Part shown: one piece after another, positions 14,684-23,213 of the stretch
Position numbering within the stretch: the stretch's first letter is position 1
How the letters are laid out: every line of letters begins with the position of its first letter
From: an uncultured Acidimicrobiales bacterium
GTDB lineage: Bacteria; Actinomycetota; Acidimicrobiia; Acidimicrobiales; Bin134
NCBI GenBank assembly: GCA_951813325.1
Contig: OX638350.1
Span: 310,001 to 374,000, forward strand
Direction: 5' to 3'
DNA length: 64,000 nucleotides
The notes under the pieces: generated by a model
Told to the model about the DNA's origin: nothing
Seen by the model: only the letters and a program-made list of their open reading frames with translations
Databases searched by the model: none
Program-made: the position numbers and the translations under genes

Positions 14684-15463
14684 GTGTTGAGAGTCGGCTT
14701 GATCGGCTGTGGGGCCATCGGTTCGGTGGTGGCCCGTGAGCTGTCGGAAGGGGCAGTCGAGGGCGCCGAGCTGACTGCGGTTTTCGACCTCGTCATCGAC
14801 CATCCCCTCAGAGTGGACAATCGGGAGTCATTGCTGTCGCGATCAGATGTGGTGGTGGAAGCAGCCGGCCACGGAGCGCTTCGCGAGCACGGGATAGCGG
14901 TGAGGGAATCGGGCACCGACCTGTTGGTGGTGAGCATTGGCGCTTTGGCCGACGAAGACCTCGATGCCGCGCTGCGGCGGGCCGAGGGCGGCCGCCTGTA
15001 TCTGTGTACCGGGGCCATTGGCGGGTTCGACATCTTGCGAGCCGCCATGCTGCTTGGTCCGTTGAGCGAAGTGGCCATCACCAGCACCAAACCCGCGGTG
15101 GCGCTGAGCCGCCCGTGGATGGATGAAGCGGTGCTGGATGCACTGGAAAATGGCTCCGAGCCGGTGACGGTTTTCGACGGCGCCGCCCGGCAGGCCTGCG
15201 CCCGCTTCCCGGAGTCGGCCAATGTCACCGCCACCTTGTCGCTGGCCACCGTCGGGTTCGACCGAGTACGGGTGCAGATGGTGGGCGACCCCGCAGCCAC
15301 CCAGGTGCGTCACCTGGTAACTGCCTTTGGGGTGGCGGGTGCCTACGAGCTGTCGTTCGAGAACGCCGCCTCCCCCGACAACCCCCGCACCAGCGCGGTC
15401 ACCGCCTATTCCGTGCTGCGAGCATTGACCGACATTCGCCGCCCCCCCGTTTCTTTCCTTTGA
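14684..15463 (+). CDS. L-aspartate dehydrogenase-like (NadX/DUF108 family)
   Basis: A 259-residue NAD(P)-dependent oxidoreductase. It has an N-terminal Rossmann motif (VGLIGCGAIGSVVA), the family segment VVVEAAGHGALREHG, LVVSIGALADEDL, and a C-terminal SANVTATLSLATVGFDRVRVQMV. Family members oxidise aspartate to iminoaspartate for NAD synthesis or aspartate catabolism. No nadA or nadC is adjacent, so the pathway is open. The start is GTG, 6 nt after TATCCT. The 3' end overlaps the first of two 34-bp direct repeats. Confidence 0.88.
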   Translation: MLRVGLIGCGAIGSVVARELSEGAVEGAELTAVFDLVIDHPLRVDNRESLLSRSDVVVEAAGHGALREHGIAVRESGTDLLVVSIGALADEDLDAALRRAEGGRLYLCTGAIGGFDILRAAMLLGPLSEVAITSTKPAVALSRPWMDEAVLDALENGSEPVTVFDGAARQACARFPESANVTATLSLATVGFDRVRVQMVGDPAATQVRHLVTAFGVAGAYELSFENAASPDNPRTSAVTAYSVLRALTDIRRPPVSFL

Positions 15464-15556
15464 GCTCCACACACCCTTGCCGGTCTTGGCGCCGGTGCGG
15501 CCCACTGGGATGTCGCGGTGCCCCTTTGAGCTCCACACACCCTTGCCGGTCTTGGC
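15457..15556. repeat. Pair of identical 34-bp direct repeats
   Basis: The 34 bases at 15457-15490 recur exactly at 15523-15556, separated by 32 bp. The shared core includes TGAGCTCCACACACCC. The first copy spans the stop codon of the preceding gene. On the minus strand both copies encode GAKTGKGVWSSK in the same frame. There are no cas genes and no further units, so it is probably a local duplication or a dispersed repeat. Confidence 0.85.
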
Positions 15557-15627
15557 ACCTATTTGTAGCTTTGTGACCCAGCAAGCCGTCCGCAAGCAGT
15601 AGGCACGCGGAGCGACAAGGAGACACA

Positions 15628-16899
<1,272 letters not shown>

Positions 16900-16911
16900 C
16901 GGCTCGGCAGG

Positions 16912-17670
16912 TCAGGTGCAGGGTTCGCCGGGGGCTACCGCGGGGAGCCGACCCGCCCGTATAGAGGTCACCGACGTGCCGTCGGTTTCAAAGATCACCC
17001 GGTAGTCGATATCCGACTCGTCAACCGGCACGTACTGGATGGAGTTCCCGCTGCCGTCGGCGTAGGGGGTGACCAGCAGCCGGGCCCCGAACAGCTCGTG
17101 AAGCTGGGCTTCGGTGCTGCCCACGCTGGCCCCCGACCGGGTGGTGATGCTTGGATTGGCGATGTCCACTCGCTCGATGGCGCTGTTGAATACCGTGAAC
17201 ACCACGCCGTTGGGCCCGTTGGCCGGAGCCAGCAGATAGCACTGGGGGGTGCCGTCCTCTTGCCCCCCGGTCCATTGAGTGGAGACCGCTTCGGCTGCCT
17301 GGTCCGGGTCCATGCCGAAGTAGAGCGAGCCGAGCCCCACTGTGCTGAGCTTGTCCGAGCTGTCGAAGGCCGGTTGGCTCAAATCGACGGGCTCGGGCCG
17401 TTCGAGGGGCTCGGTCGTCGAATCGGGGATCGGCGTGGGCTCCTCGTCGGGGGCCGGTGTGGGCTCCTCGACGGGGTCGGGCGTGGGCTCCTGGTCGTCG
17501 GGTTCTTCGACAACGGGGGTATCGTCTACCGGAGCCGGGATGGGTACTGGGGTTGAGTCGTCCACGATGTCGGAGATCTCTGGTGTGGCCACTTCCCCGG
17601 AATCGTCATCGTTCCCACATGCCGCGAAGAACAGAACCAAAATGGCCAACAAAGCAATCGATCGATGCAT
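16912..17670 (-). CDS. Secreted lipoprotein of unknown function
   Basis: A 252-residue protein with a lipoprotein signal (LLAILVLFFAAC, Cys about 18). A long Pro/Glu/Asp/Thr-rich linker follows (about 40-95, with repeats like EEPTPxPD). A globular C-terminal domain holds GLGSLYFGMDPDQAAEAVSTQW and an IEYVPVDESDIDYRV-like end. The GLGxLxFGM...A motif resembles domains seen in other actinobacterial lipoproteins, but I assign no function. TACGCT lies 6 nt before the ATG, suggesting a leaderless transcript. Confidence 0.85.
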   Translation of the reverse strand: MHRSIALLAILVLFFAACGNDDDSGEVATPEISDIVDDSTPVPIPAPVDDTPVVEEPDDQEPTPDPVEEPTPAPDEEPTPIPDSTTEPLERPEPVDLSQPAFDSSDKLSTVGLGSLYFGMDPDQAAEAVSTQWTGGQEDGTPQCYLLAPANGPNGVVFTVFNSAIERVDIANPSITTRSGASVGSTEAQLHELFGARLLVTPYADGSGNSIQYVPVDESDIDYRVIFETDGTSVTSIRAGRLPAVAPGEPCT

Positions 17671-17676
17671 GACCTC

Positions 17677-17682
17677 AGCGTA
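17677..17682 (-). promoter_or_regulatory. -10 box TACGCT for the lipoprotein gene
   Basis: On the minus strand TACGCT ends 6 nt before the ATG at 17670, fitting TANNNT and a leaderless start. Confidence 0.45.
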
Positions 17683-17835
17683 GTAGGCCGAACGCCGTGG
17701 CGTGAGCAGGCCCGGCGAGTCGACAGAATTGCTGATTGATGCGCCGAGGTTCCCCTTTTTTTGTGGAGAGGTGATGTTGACCAGCACCTGTCCCGCCTGA
17801 ACGGCGTCGTCGATGATTCCGGCGAGACCACCGCG

Positions 17836-17908
17836 TAGGCCGCCTGGGACTCGAACCCAGCACCTTGAGATTAAAAGTCTCCTGCTCTACCTGATGAGCT
17901 AGCGGCCC
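17836..17908 (-). tRNA. tRNA-Lys (anticodon TTT)
   Basis: On the minus strand the 73-nt sequence folds as a cloverleaf. The acceptor GGGCCGC pairs with GCGGCCT. A D-arm (GCTCATCAGGTAGAGC), the anticodon loop ACTTTTAAT in its stem and a TTCGAGTCC T-loop are present. The discriminator is A. The CCA end is not encoded. Anticodon TTT reads AAA/AAG lysine codons. Confidence 0.97.
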
Positions 17909-17960
17909 GCCGTCACTGTATCGCCCTGACCCGGTGGTGTGGCCGGTAATATGCCCCGCG

Positions 17961-18134
17961 GTGGAAGCTTGGGAATCCCTGTTGAGCGATGTGGAGAGCG
18001 AGCTGATCGATGTGGAGGCGGTGCTCGCCGAGCTCGACGATCTCGATGCTGTGCGCCTTCGAGTCCAAGCGGCAGTTGCTGACGGCAGCATCGAACAGCG
18101 CTCGGTTCTCCAGCGCTGCGCAGACCTGATCTAG
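17961..18134 (+). CDS. Small acidic helical protein of unknown function
   Basis: A 57-residue, Glu/Asp-rich protein (about VEAWESLLSDVESELID to the C-terminal RSVLQRCADLI) that would form a helical hairpin or coiled coil. A TAATAT box ends 8 nt before the GTG, supporting a real, leaderless gene. The stop overlaps that of the convergent histidine phosphatase by 4 nt. I do not recognise a family. Confidence 0.55.
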   Translation: MEAWESLLSDVESELIDVEAVLAELDDLDAVRLRVQAAVADGSIEQRSVLQRCADLI

Positions 18135-18727
18135 AGAAGATCGGACACGGGCATCTGGATGTCCACGCCGTCGAGCGGGTGTACTCGCTCACCCGCGACC
18201 AGCTGGTCGCGGGCCACCGTCACCCACCGGCCGCTCATGTTGGTGATCCGGCCGGGCTCACAGCCCAGGTGGGCCTCCAATGAGTAGATCACCCCGCCGT
18301 GGGTGACCACCACCGCCGTCCGGTCTCCGACCAAACCGGCCAATCGGTTGAGGCCGGCCAATACCCGGGTCAGCAACGCGTCGTCGTGCTCCCAGCCCGG
18401 CGGTCGTCGTCCGTCTTGTAGAAAACCGGGGAAGCGCTCCTCGATCTGCTCTCGGGTCAACCCGGAGAACTCCCGGACGTCCCGCTCGATCAGCTCGGGA
18501 ACCAGGATCGGCGGAGCGCAGCCCATTGCCTCGGCGATGATCTCCGCGCTGGCTCGGGACCGTTGCAGGGTGGAGGTGGCCACAACATCAACTGGTTCGA
18601 GCCGGGACGCCGCGGCGGCCGCCTGCTGACATCCCAGATGCGACAGGGGTGGATCGGCCTGGCCCTGCCATCGCCGCGCTGCATTCCATTCAGATTGCCC
18701 GTGTCGGATCAGCAGCAGGCGGGTCAC
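18131..18727 (-). CDS. Histidine phosphatase (phosphoglycerate mutase-like) family protein
   Basis: A 198-residue phosphohydrolase with the catalytic LIRHGQSEWN (phosphorylated His about residue 9), the proton donor region ELIERDVREFSGLT and the second His in VVVTHGGVIYSLE. This branch includes cobC-like and broad-specificity phosphatases; the substrate cannot be told. The GTG at 18727 is chosen because the beta strand TRLLLIRHG starts immediately, and a TACCGT box lies 7 nt upstream. It is divergent from moaD. Confidence 0.92.
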   Translation of the reverse strand: MTRLLLIRHGQSEWNAARRWQGQADPPLSHLGCQQAAAAASRLEPVDVVATSTLQRSRASAEIIAEAMGCAPPILVPELIERDVREFSGLTREQIEERFPGFLQDGRRPPGWEHDDALLTRVLAGLNRLAGLVGDRTAVVVTHGGVIYSLEAHLGCEPGRITNMSGRWVTVARDQLVAGERVHPLDGVDIQMPVSDLL

Positions 18728-18734
18728 GGCAAGT

Positions 18735-18740
18735 ACGGTA
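18735..18740 (-). promoter_or_regulatory. -10 box TACCGT for the histidine phosphatase gene
   Basis: On the minus strand TACCGT ends 7 nt before the GTG start. It forms a back-to-back pair with the moaD box at 18785. Confidence 0.42.
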
Positions 18741-18784
18741 ATCCCGACCAGGTTGCCGACCGTGGCAGCAACCAAGGATTCCCG

Positions 18785-18790
18785 TAAGCT
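18785..18790 (+). promoter_or_regulatory. -10 box TAAGCT for moaD
   Basis: TAAGCT ends 7 nt before the ATG at 18798 and fixes that start over the upstream in-frame alternative. A leaderless transcript is likely. Confidence 0.45.
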
Positions 18791-18797
18791 CCTGGTT

Positions 18798-19034
18798 ATG
18801 GCCACGCTGCGCCTGTTCGCGCATGTCCGGGAGGTGGCTGGCACCGGGAGCGACGAGGTGCCCGGCACCACCGTTGATCAAGTGCTGGCTACCGCCGTCG
18901 ACCGTTACGGGGCCGCGTTCGCCGAGCAGCTTCAGATTTGCCGGGTGTGGCTCAACGGCGAGCCGGTCACCGGATCTGAGCCGGTAGCTGACGGTGACGA
19001 GGTAGCTGTGTTGCCCCCGGTCTCCGGGGGGTAG
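18798..19034 (+). CDS. moaD: MoaD/ThiS-family sulfur carrier protein
   Basis: A 78-residue ubiquitin-fold protein ending in PPVSGG. The C-terminal Gly-Gly is the site that is adenylated and thiocarboxylated so that sulfur can be transferred, in MoaD to molybdopterin precursor. Family segments are RLFAHVREVAG, WLNGEPV and LADGDEVAVLPPVSGG-like. No other molybdopterin gene is nearby, so a different sulfur-transfer role cannot be excluded. It is followed by mshA after a micro-ORF. Confidence 0.88.
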   Translation: MATLRLFAHVREVAGTGSDEVPGTTVDQVLATAVDRYGAAFAEQLQICRVWLNGEPVTGSEPVADGDEVAVLPPVSGG

Positions 19035-19046
19035 CCTGCATTGGCG

Positions 19047-19103
19047 ATGCCTTTCATTTGCTTGCCGTGCCACTTCTCCCCGAACCGGAGCACGGGGCTA
19101 TGA
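19047..19103 (+). other. Candidate bridging micro-ORF (18 codons) before mshA
   Basis: An ATG frame starts 12 nt after moaD and encodes MPFICLPCHFSPNRSTGL. Its TGA overlaps the mshA ATG (ATGA). It includes CLPC. It supports the ATG at 19100 as the mshA start. Confidence 0.35.
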
Positions 19104-20314
19104 CCCAGAACGTGGCGATCTTGTCTCTGCACACATCGCCGTTGACCCAGCCCGGTGTGGGCGATAGCGGGGGCATGAACGTCTACGTCAGGGAGATGGC
19201 CGCGGCGCTGGCTCACACGGGGAGCGAGTGCCGGGTGTATGTGCGCCGGGCCCAGGACGGGCTGCCCGAAGAGGTGGCCATCGAACCAGGCGTGACCGTG
19301 GTCCACGTTGATGCCGGGCCTGTCGATCTGGACAAAGACCAGCTCTTCGAGGTGGTGGACGAGTTTGCTGATGGCGTGCTGGCTGATTTTCGGCGATACG
19401 GGCGCCCCGACGTGATCCACGCCAACTACTGGCTGTCCGGGGTCGCCGGTCACCGGGTCAAGCATGCGGTGGAAGTACCGCTGGCCGTGACCTTCCACAC
19501 GCTGGCCCGAGTGAAGTCGGCTACCGGCGACCCCGAATCGGAGCAGCGGGCCCAGGCCGAGACCGAAGTGATCGGTTGCGCCGATGCCGTCATCGCCTCC
19601 TGCGAGCCGGAGGCCCAACAGCTTCGGAACCTCTACGATGCCCCATTCGAGCGGATTGAGCTGGCCCCGCCGGGGGTGGAGCATGCGCTGTTCTCCCCGG
19701 GGGACCGGGATGGCGCCCGCGTCGCCCTTGGACTGGGCCGCGGCCCAGTGCTGTTGTTTGTGGGCCGGATCCAGCCGTTGAAACGGCCTCTCGTCGCGGT
19801 GGAGGCGCTGTCTTGTCTGGCTCGCGCCGATGCGCGCCTTTTGGTGGTCGGCGGACCCAGCGGCGCCGAGGGCGAGGCTGAGTACCGGCAGTTACAAGAC
19901 CGCATCCAGGCCCTGGGCTTAGAAGAACGGGTGACGCTGGTTCCACCCCGTCCTCATCACTGGCTGTCCACGTACTACCGGGCCGCGGATGTCGTATTGG
20001 TTCCCAGCCGCAGCGAGTCCTTCGGGCTGGTCGCCCTTGAAGCTGCGGCCAGCGGCACCCCGGTTGTGGCCGCTCCCGTGGGCGGGTTGCGCTCGATTGT
20101 GGACCACGGTCGAACTGGGTTCCTGGTGGACAATGCCACTCCCGAGGCGTTTGCCGCTCAAGTGGCCACGCTGATCGACAATCCGCTCCTCGCCGCCGAG
20201 ATGGCCTTGGATTCGGCCGAACGAGCCCGATCGTTCTCTTGGGCCGCCATGGCCCGTTCGCTGCGAGCCACCTATCGGAGGGCCCAGACCAGAGTACCCG
20301 TCGATTGCACATGA
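19100..20314 (+). CDS. mshA: D-inositol-3-phosphate glycosyltransferase-like (MshA family, GT4)
   Basis: In the mycothiol pathway MshA joins N-acetylglucosamine from UDP-GlcNAc to inositol 3-phosphate. The 404-residue GT-B protein begins LSLHTSPLTQPGVGDSGGMNVYVREMA, the MshA-type N-terminus with its GGMNVY loop. It carries HANYWLSG, TFHTLARVK, LFVGRIQPLKRP and the EX7E donor site SESFGLVALEAAASGTPVVA. The neighbour encodes a YbjN-domain protein, the same order as in mycobacteria. The in-frame TTG at 19058 would add 14 residues lacking homology. Confidence 0.9.
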   Translation: MTQNVAILSLHTSPLTQPGVGDSGGMNVYVREMAAALAHTGSECRVYVRRAQDGLPEEVAIEPGVTVVHVDAGPVDLDKDQLFEVVDEFADGVLADFRRYGRPDVIHANYWLSGVAGHRVKHAVEVPLAVTFHTLARVKSATGDPESEQRAQAETEVIGCADAVIASCEPEAQQLRNLYDAPFERIELAPPGVEHALFSPGDRDGARVALGLGRGPVLLFVGRIQPLKRPLVAVEALSCLARADARLLVVGGPSGAEGEAEYRQLQDRIQALGLEERVTLVPPRPHHWLSTYYRAADVVLVPSRSESFGLVALEAAASGTPVVAAPVGGLRSIVDHGRTGFLVDNATPEAFAAQVATLIDNPLLAAEMALDSAERARSFSWAAMARSLRATYRRAQTRVPVDCT

Positions 20315-20349
20315 CCCGCCCTGGTTTCGTCGCGGGTGACAGCCCATGA
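20311..20349 (+). other. Candidate bridging micro-ORF (12 codons) between mshA and the ybjN-like gene
   Basis: Encodes MTRPGFVAGDSP. The ATG overlaps the mshA stop (ATGA) and its TGA overlaps the next ATG (ATGA). The gap is exactly bridged. Confidence 0.4.
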
Positions 20350-20834
20350 CCCGGCATCCTCACCGGGACAGTGATGGCGCGCCGTTGTCGGTCGAAGAAC
20401 TCGCTGCCTTGGAGTCCGATATCGATGGCTGGTTGGACGATCAGCTCCAGACCAACCCGACCGTGCTGACTGTAGACCGGGGCGAGCCCGGCCAGCGCCG
20501 CTGGCATGTGCGGATGGTGGGGGAGGAGAAGACGGTATCAACCGTCTGGTTCACCCTCGGCCAGCGGCGATTGCACGGCGAGTGCCATTTCATGCCCGCA
20601 CCCGAGGAAAACGAGGGCCGGCTCTATGAGTATCTGTTGCGCCGCAATCGCGAGCTGACCGGATTGCGTTTCGCCATTGGCGTGGAAGATGCGGTGTTCT
20701 TGGTGGCCGAGATGTCGGCCCGCACGGTCACAGAAGCGGAAATCGACAGGCTCTTGGGCTCGTTCTACTCCTGTTCGGAGCGGTGGTTCCGCCCCTGTAT
20801 GCGCATCGGCTACCAGACACGATTCAACCAATAG
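20346..20834 (+). CDS. YbjN-domain protein
   Basis: A 162-residue cytoplasmic protein of the YbjN/type III secretion chaperone-like fold. A helical N-terminus (LSVEELAALESDIDGWLDDQL) leads to an alternating beta sheet with STVWFTLGQRRLHGECHFMPAPEENEGR and a helical end including VTEAEIDRLLGSFYS. Such proteins sit beside mshA in many actinobacteria; their biochemical role is unknown. The ATG overlaps a micro-ORF stop. An AT-rich stretch and a strong hairpin follow. Confidence 0.85.
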   Translation: MTRHPHRDSDGAPLSVEELAALESDIDGWLDDQLQTNPTVLTVDRGEPGQRRWHVRMVGEEKTVSTVWFTLGQRRLHGECHFMPAPEENEGRLYEYLLRRNRELTGLRFAIGVEDAVFLVAEMSARTVTEAEIDRLLGSFYSCSERWFRPCMRIGYQTRFNQ

Positions 20835-20899
20835 CTATTTTCACTCAATTTAAGTTGATTTCAATAAATATAGAGTATAAGTATTTGATGTGAAACTCG

Positions 20900-20939
20900 T
20901 GGTCGGTGGGAGCGATCGGGGAAGTCCTCCCACCGACCA
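20900..20939 (+). terminator. Strong hairpin between the ybjN-like gene and proC
   Basis: TGGTCGGTGGGAG (20900-20912) pairs perfectly with CTCCCACCGACCA (20927-20939) around a 14-nt loop. It is followed by GGGTTATTT, a poor U-tract. It could be the terminator of the mshA/ybjN unit or the body of a small RNA expressed from the AT-rich segment. Confidence 0.5.
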
Positions 20940-20972
20940 GGGTTATTTCCGGTGAAGCGGCGCCCGGCCTGC

Positions 20973-20978
20973 TATAGC
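20973..20978 (+). promoter_or_regulatory. -10 box TATAGC for proC
   Basis: TATAGC ends 6 nt before the GTG at 20985, just downstream of the hairpin. This supports a leaderless proC transcript. Confidence 0.4.
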
Positions 20979-20984
20979 AGTGTG

Positions 20985-21779
20985 GTGGCGATTGCACTGC
21001 AACTCATCGGCGGGGGTCGCATGGGCGAGGCTCTGCTCGGCGGCCTGCTGGCCGCCGGATGGGCATCGCCTGGCGAATTGGCTGTCGTGGAGAAGATCCC
21101 AGACCGGCGGGCAGAGTTGTCGGGCCGCTTCGACGGGGTGATCATGACCGACGACCCCCTCGATCAGGCCGATGCCGTACTCGCCGTCAAACCCGGCGAT
21201 GTCGCCTCGGCCGGAAACCGTCTTCGTGAGGCTGGGGTTGCCCGGGTGCTGTCTATCGCCGCCGGCGTCACCACCGCGGCCCTTGAGTCTGTTCTTGACG
21301 ACGGTGCCCGGGTGATCCGGGCGATGCCCAACACTCCTGCGCTGGTGGGCTCGGGCGCGGCGGCAATTGCCGCTGGCCGTCATGCCACTGAGGAAGATTT
21401 GGATTGGGCCACTGGCGTTCTCGAAGCAGTGGGTACGGTCGTCGTGTGCGAAGAGCCGATGCTGGACGCAGTCACCGGACTCTCCGGTTCGGGACCTGCC
21501 TATGTGTTCTGGTTGGCGGAGACCTTGATGGCTGCCGGGGCAGGGGTCGGTCTCTCCTCTGAGATGGCCGACGCGCTCGTCCGCCAGACCTTGCTGGGAG
21601 CAGCCCGGCTGTTGGTTGAGTCGGGAGAGCCTCCGGCCGACCTGCGGGCTGCGGTCACGTCTCCTGGGGGCACCACCGCCCGGGGGATCGCTGAGCTGGA
21701 AGCCCGAGGGGCGGCCGCGGCCTTCATCGCCGCGGTGACCGCAGCCACGGAGCGCAGTCGGGAACTGGGTGCAACCTAA
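20985..21779 (+). CDS. proC: Pyrroline-5-carboxylate reductase
   Basis: Last step of proline synthesis, reducing pyrroline-5-carboxylate with NAD(P)H. The 264-residue enzyme shows the dinucleotide motif LIGGGRMGEALL, VLAVKPGDV, the catalytic-domain RAMPNTPALVGSGAAA, GLSGSGPAYVF and the C-terminal signature DLRAAVTSPGGTTARGIAELE. Two adjacent GTG codons (20982, 20985) both fit; the second has better spacing from TATAGC. proC next to an excisionase-like HTH gene matches the order in other actinobacteria. Confidence 0.96.
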   Translation: MAIALQLIGGGRMGEALLGGLLAAGWASPGELAVVEKIPDRRAELSGRFDGVIMTDDPLDQADAVLAVKPGDVASAGNRLREAGVARVLSIAAGVTTAALESVLDDGARVIRAMPNTPALVGSGAAAIAAGRHATEEDLDWATGVLEAVGTVVVCEEPMLDAVTGLSGSGPAYVFWLAETLMAAGAGVGLSSEMADALVRQTLLGAARLLVESGEPPADLRAAVTSPGGTTARGIAELEARGAAAAFIAAVTAATERSRELGAT

Positions 21780-21927
21780 GCGTCTGCAATCGCATGAAGG
21801 CGCATCATGTGGCCGGCTAAGAGCCGCTGAGTTCGGGATTTCGTTGGACTTGCGCAAGCGGGGTGGCACTGGACTGGCAGTGCCGCGTAAGGTGATCGGC
21901 GCACAGCGGAGTGAGGGGTGTGTTGGC

Positions 21928-22122
21928 ATGGCAAAGCCAGAAGGGCGGGAAAGACTCATGACCGTGGCAGAGGTTGCTGCCCTCATGAGAGTGTCTACGA
22001 TGACGGTCTATCGGCTGATAAAGGCCCGAGACCTACCTGCTGTGAGGATCGGCAAGTCGTACCGATTGCGCGAGGGCGACATCGACCGCTATCTGGCCAG
22101 TCGATACACGCAGGCAGGCTGA
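21928..22122 (+). CDS. Excisionase-like / MerR-type helix-turn-helix DNA-binding protein
   Basis: A 64-residue protein made almost entirely of a winged HTH: MTVAEVAALMRVSTMTVYRLIK, then the wing VRIGKSYRLREGDIDRYLAS. Small proteins of this type next to proC are conserved in actinobacteria, where they act as housekeeping regulators rather than phage excisionases. The ATG at 21928 follows GAGGGG at acceptable spacing; the ATG at 21958 is an alternative. A MITE-like element lies 44 bp downstream. Confidence 0.9.
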   Translation: MAKPEGRERLMTVAEVAALMRVSTMTVYRLIKARDLPAVRIGKSYRLREGDIDRYLASRYTQAG

Positions 22123-22166
22123 CGCCGCCTGACGTGATCCGTCGGCGAATTGGTCAGAGCGTCCGA

Positions 22167-22334
22167 CTAGTGGTGTGTCGTGGGTTTATTCGCGCGTGTC
22201 CTGCTAGGCATCGACGCCCCTCGCGGCGTTGCTCCTCCTTGCCGTACGCTGGAAGTATGGCTGCGTCGGTGCGCCTTGCGAGGAACGCCGCTGCCGTCGC
22301 AATCCACGGCGCTAAACCCACGACACACCACTAG
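22167..22334. mobile_element. 168-bp MITE-like element with perfect terminal inverted repeats
   Basis: CTAG followed by TGGTGTGTCGTGGGTTTA at the left end (22167-22188) is repeated exactly, inverted, at the right end (22313-22334). It can be read as an 18-bp terminal repeat bounded by a 4-bp CTAG target duplication. The centre (CCGTAC GCTGGAA GTATGG, 22242-22260) is also a near dyad, so the whole element is an imperfect palindrome. It encodes no transposase. Its right end lies 6 bp from the next start codon. Confidence 0.8.
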
Positions 22335-22340
22335 GCATCC

Positions 22341-23213
22341 ATGACCCGCGCGGCGCTGCGATACGACACCATCTCGTTCCTGTCTGACTACGGGCTTGGA
22401 GATGAGTTCGTCGGGGTGGTCAAGTCGGTGGTCCGCTCAATCGCCCCTGAGGTTGCAGTGATCGACGTCACCCACGACATTGCCCCGCACGATGTCAGGG
22501 CCGGGGGCTTGGCCCTGGCTCGCAGCGCTCAGTACCTGGTACCCGGCGTGGTGCTGGCCGTGGTCGACCCCGGGGTTGGCGGCGCTCGCCGGGCGGTAGC
22601 GGTGGAGGTGGGCGACGGCACGTCGGTACTGGTCGGGCCAGACAACGGTCTTCTAGCTCCGGCTGTGGCCATGGTTGGCGGTGCCTCCCGGGCGGTCGAG
22701 CTCACCGCCGAGCACTATCGCCTCCCTAGCCCCGGCCCTACGTTTGCCGGCCGAGATGTATTCGCCCCCTCGGCCGCACACCTGTGTTTGGGCGCCGACC
22801 TCGCCGATCTGGGAACGCCGATTCCGGTGCATTCCCTCACCCCTGGAATGGTTCCAGTGAGCCGAGTCGACGGAGACCGGATCTATGCCGAGGTGCTGTG
22901 GATAGACCGGTTCGGCAATTTGCAGCTCAACCTGGACCCCGCCGAAGTCGAGCCATTGGGCGATGCGCTTCGGCTCACTGCCGGTGATGTGGGCCGCAAC
23001 GCCCATCGAGCGAGCAGCTTCAGCGAACTGGGAAGTAGCGAATTGGGGGTGCTGGTAGACTCCTATGGCTTGGTGGTGGTCGCCCTCAACCGGGGATCAG
23101 CCGCTTTGGAGTTGAACTGTAGGGAGGGAGACTCCATCACCGTTGAACCGGGTGGACCTGCTCCGGCTACCCCGGTCCATTTGCAACCCAAGAGATCGGA
23201 TGAAACGGCATGA
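22341..23213 (+). CDS. SAM hydroxide adenosyltransferase / SAM hydrolase (DUF62 family)
   Basis: A 290-residue protein of the fluorinase/chlorinase superfamily. Most members use water to cleave S-adenosylmethionine into adenosine and methionine. Signatures are FLSDYGLGDEFVGVVK at the N-terminus, DVTHDIAPHDVRAG, VVDPGVGGARRAVAV, VGPDNGLLAPA and the C-terminal-domain IDRFGNLQLNL. The Asp-Arg-His set typical of the hydroxide enzymes appears present, so halogenation is unlikely. It starts right after the MITE-like element, which may have displaced its native promoter. Its stop overlaps a small membrane-peptide ORF. Confidence 0.93.
   Translation: MTRAALRYDTISFLSDYGLGDEFVGVVKSVVRSIAPEVAVIDVTHDIAPHDVRAGGLALARSAQYLVPGVVLAVVDPGVGGARRAVAVEVGDGTSVLVGPDNGLLAPAVAMVGGASRAVELTAEHYRLPSPGPTFAGRDVFAPSAAHLCLGADLADLGTPIPVHSLTPGMVPVSRVDGDRIYAEVLWIDRFGNLQLNLDPAEVEPLGDALRLTAGDVGRNAHRASSFSELGSSELGVLVDSYGLVVVALNRGSAALELNCREGDSITVEPGGPAPATPVHLQPKRSDETA

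Larger units (their letters stand above)
20835..20984. other. AT-rich intergenic segment before proC
   Basis: About 60 bp (20835-20890) is strikingly AT-rich for this genome and contains TTGATT (20855-20860) and TATAAG (20876-20881) at 15-bp spacing. A perfect 13-bp stem follows at 20900-20939, and then the proC -10 box. No protein-coding frame was found. Confidence 0.5.

Noticed and set aside
15457-15556. Repeat-spacer-repeat unit resembling a minimal CRISPR
   Set aside because: There are only two repeats, no palindromic repeat structure, no leader and no cas genes, and the first copy lies in a coding sequence.
17740-17765. T-rich run on the plus strand near tRNA-Lys, considered as a tRNA terminator
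   Set aside because: The tRNA is on the minus strand, where the run reads as A, and no stem precedes it.
22341-23213. Possible fluorinase or chlorinase activity of the DUF62 protein
   Set aside because: The sequence fits the widespread SAM hydrolase branch, and no halogenase-specific loop or biosynthetic neighbours are visible.
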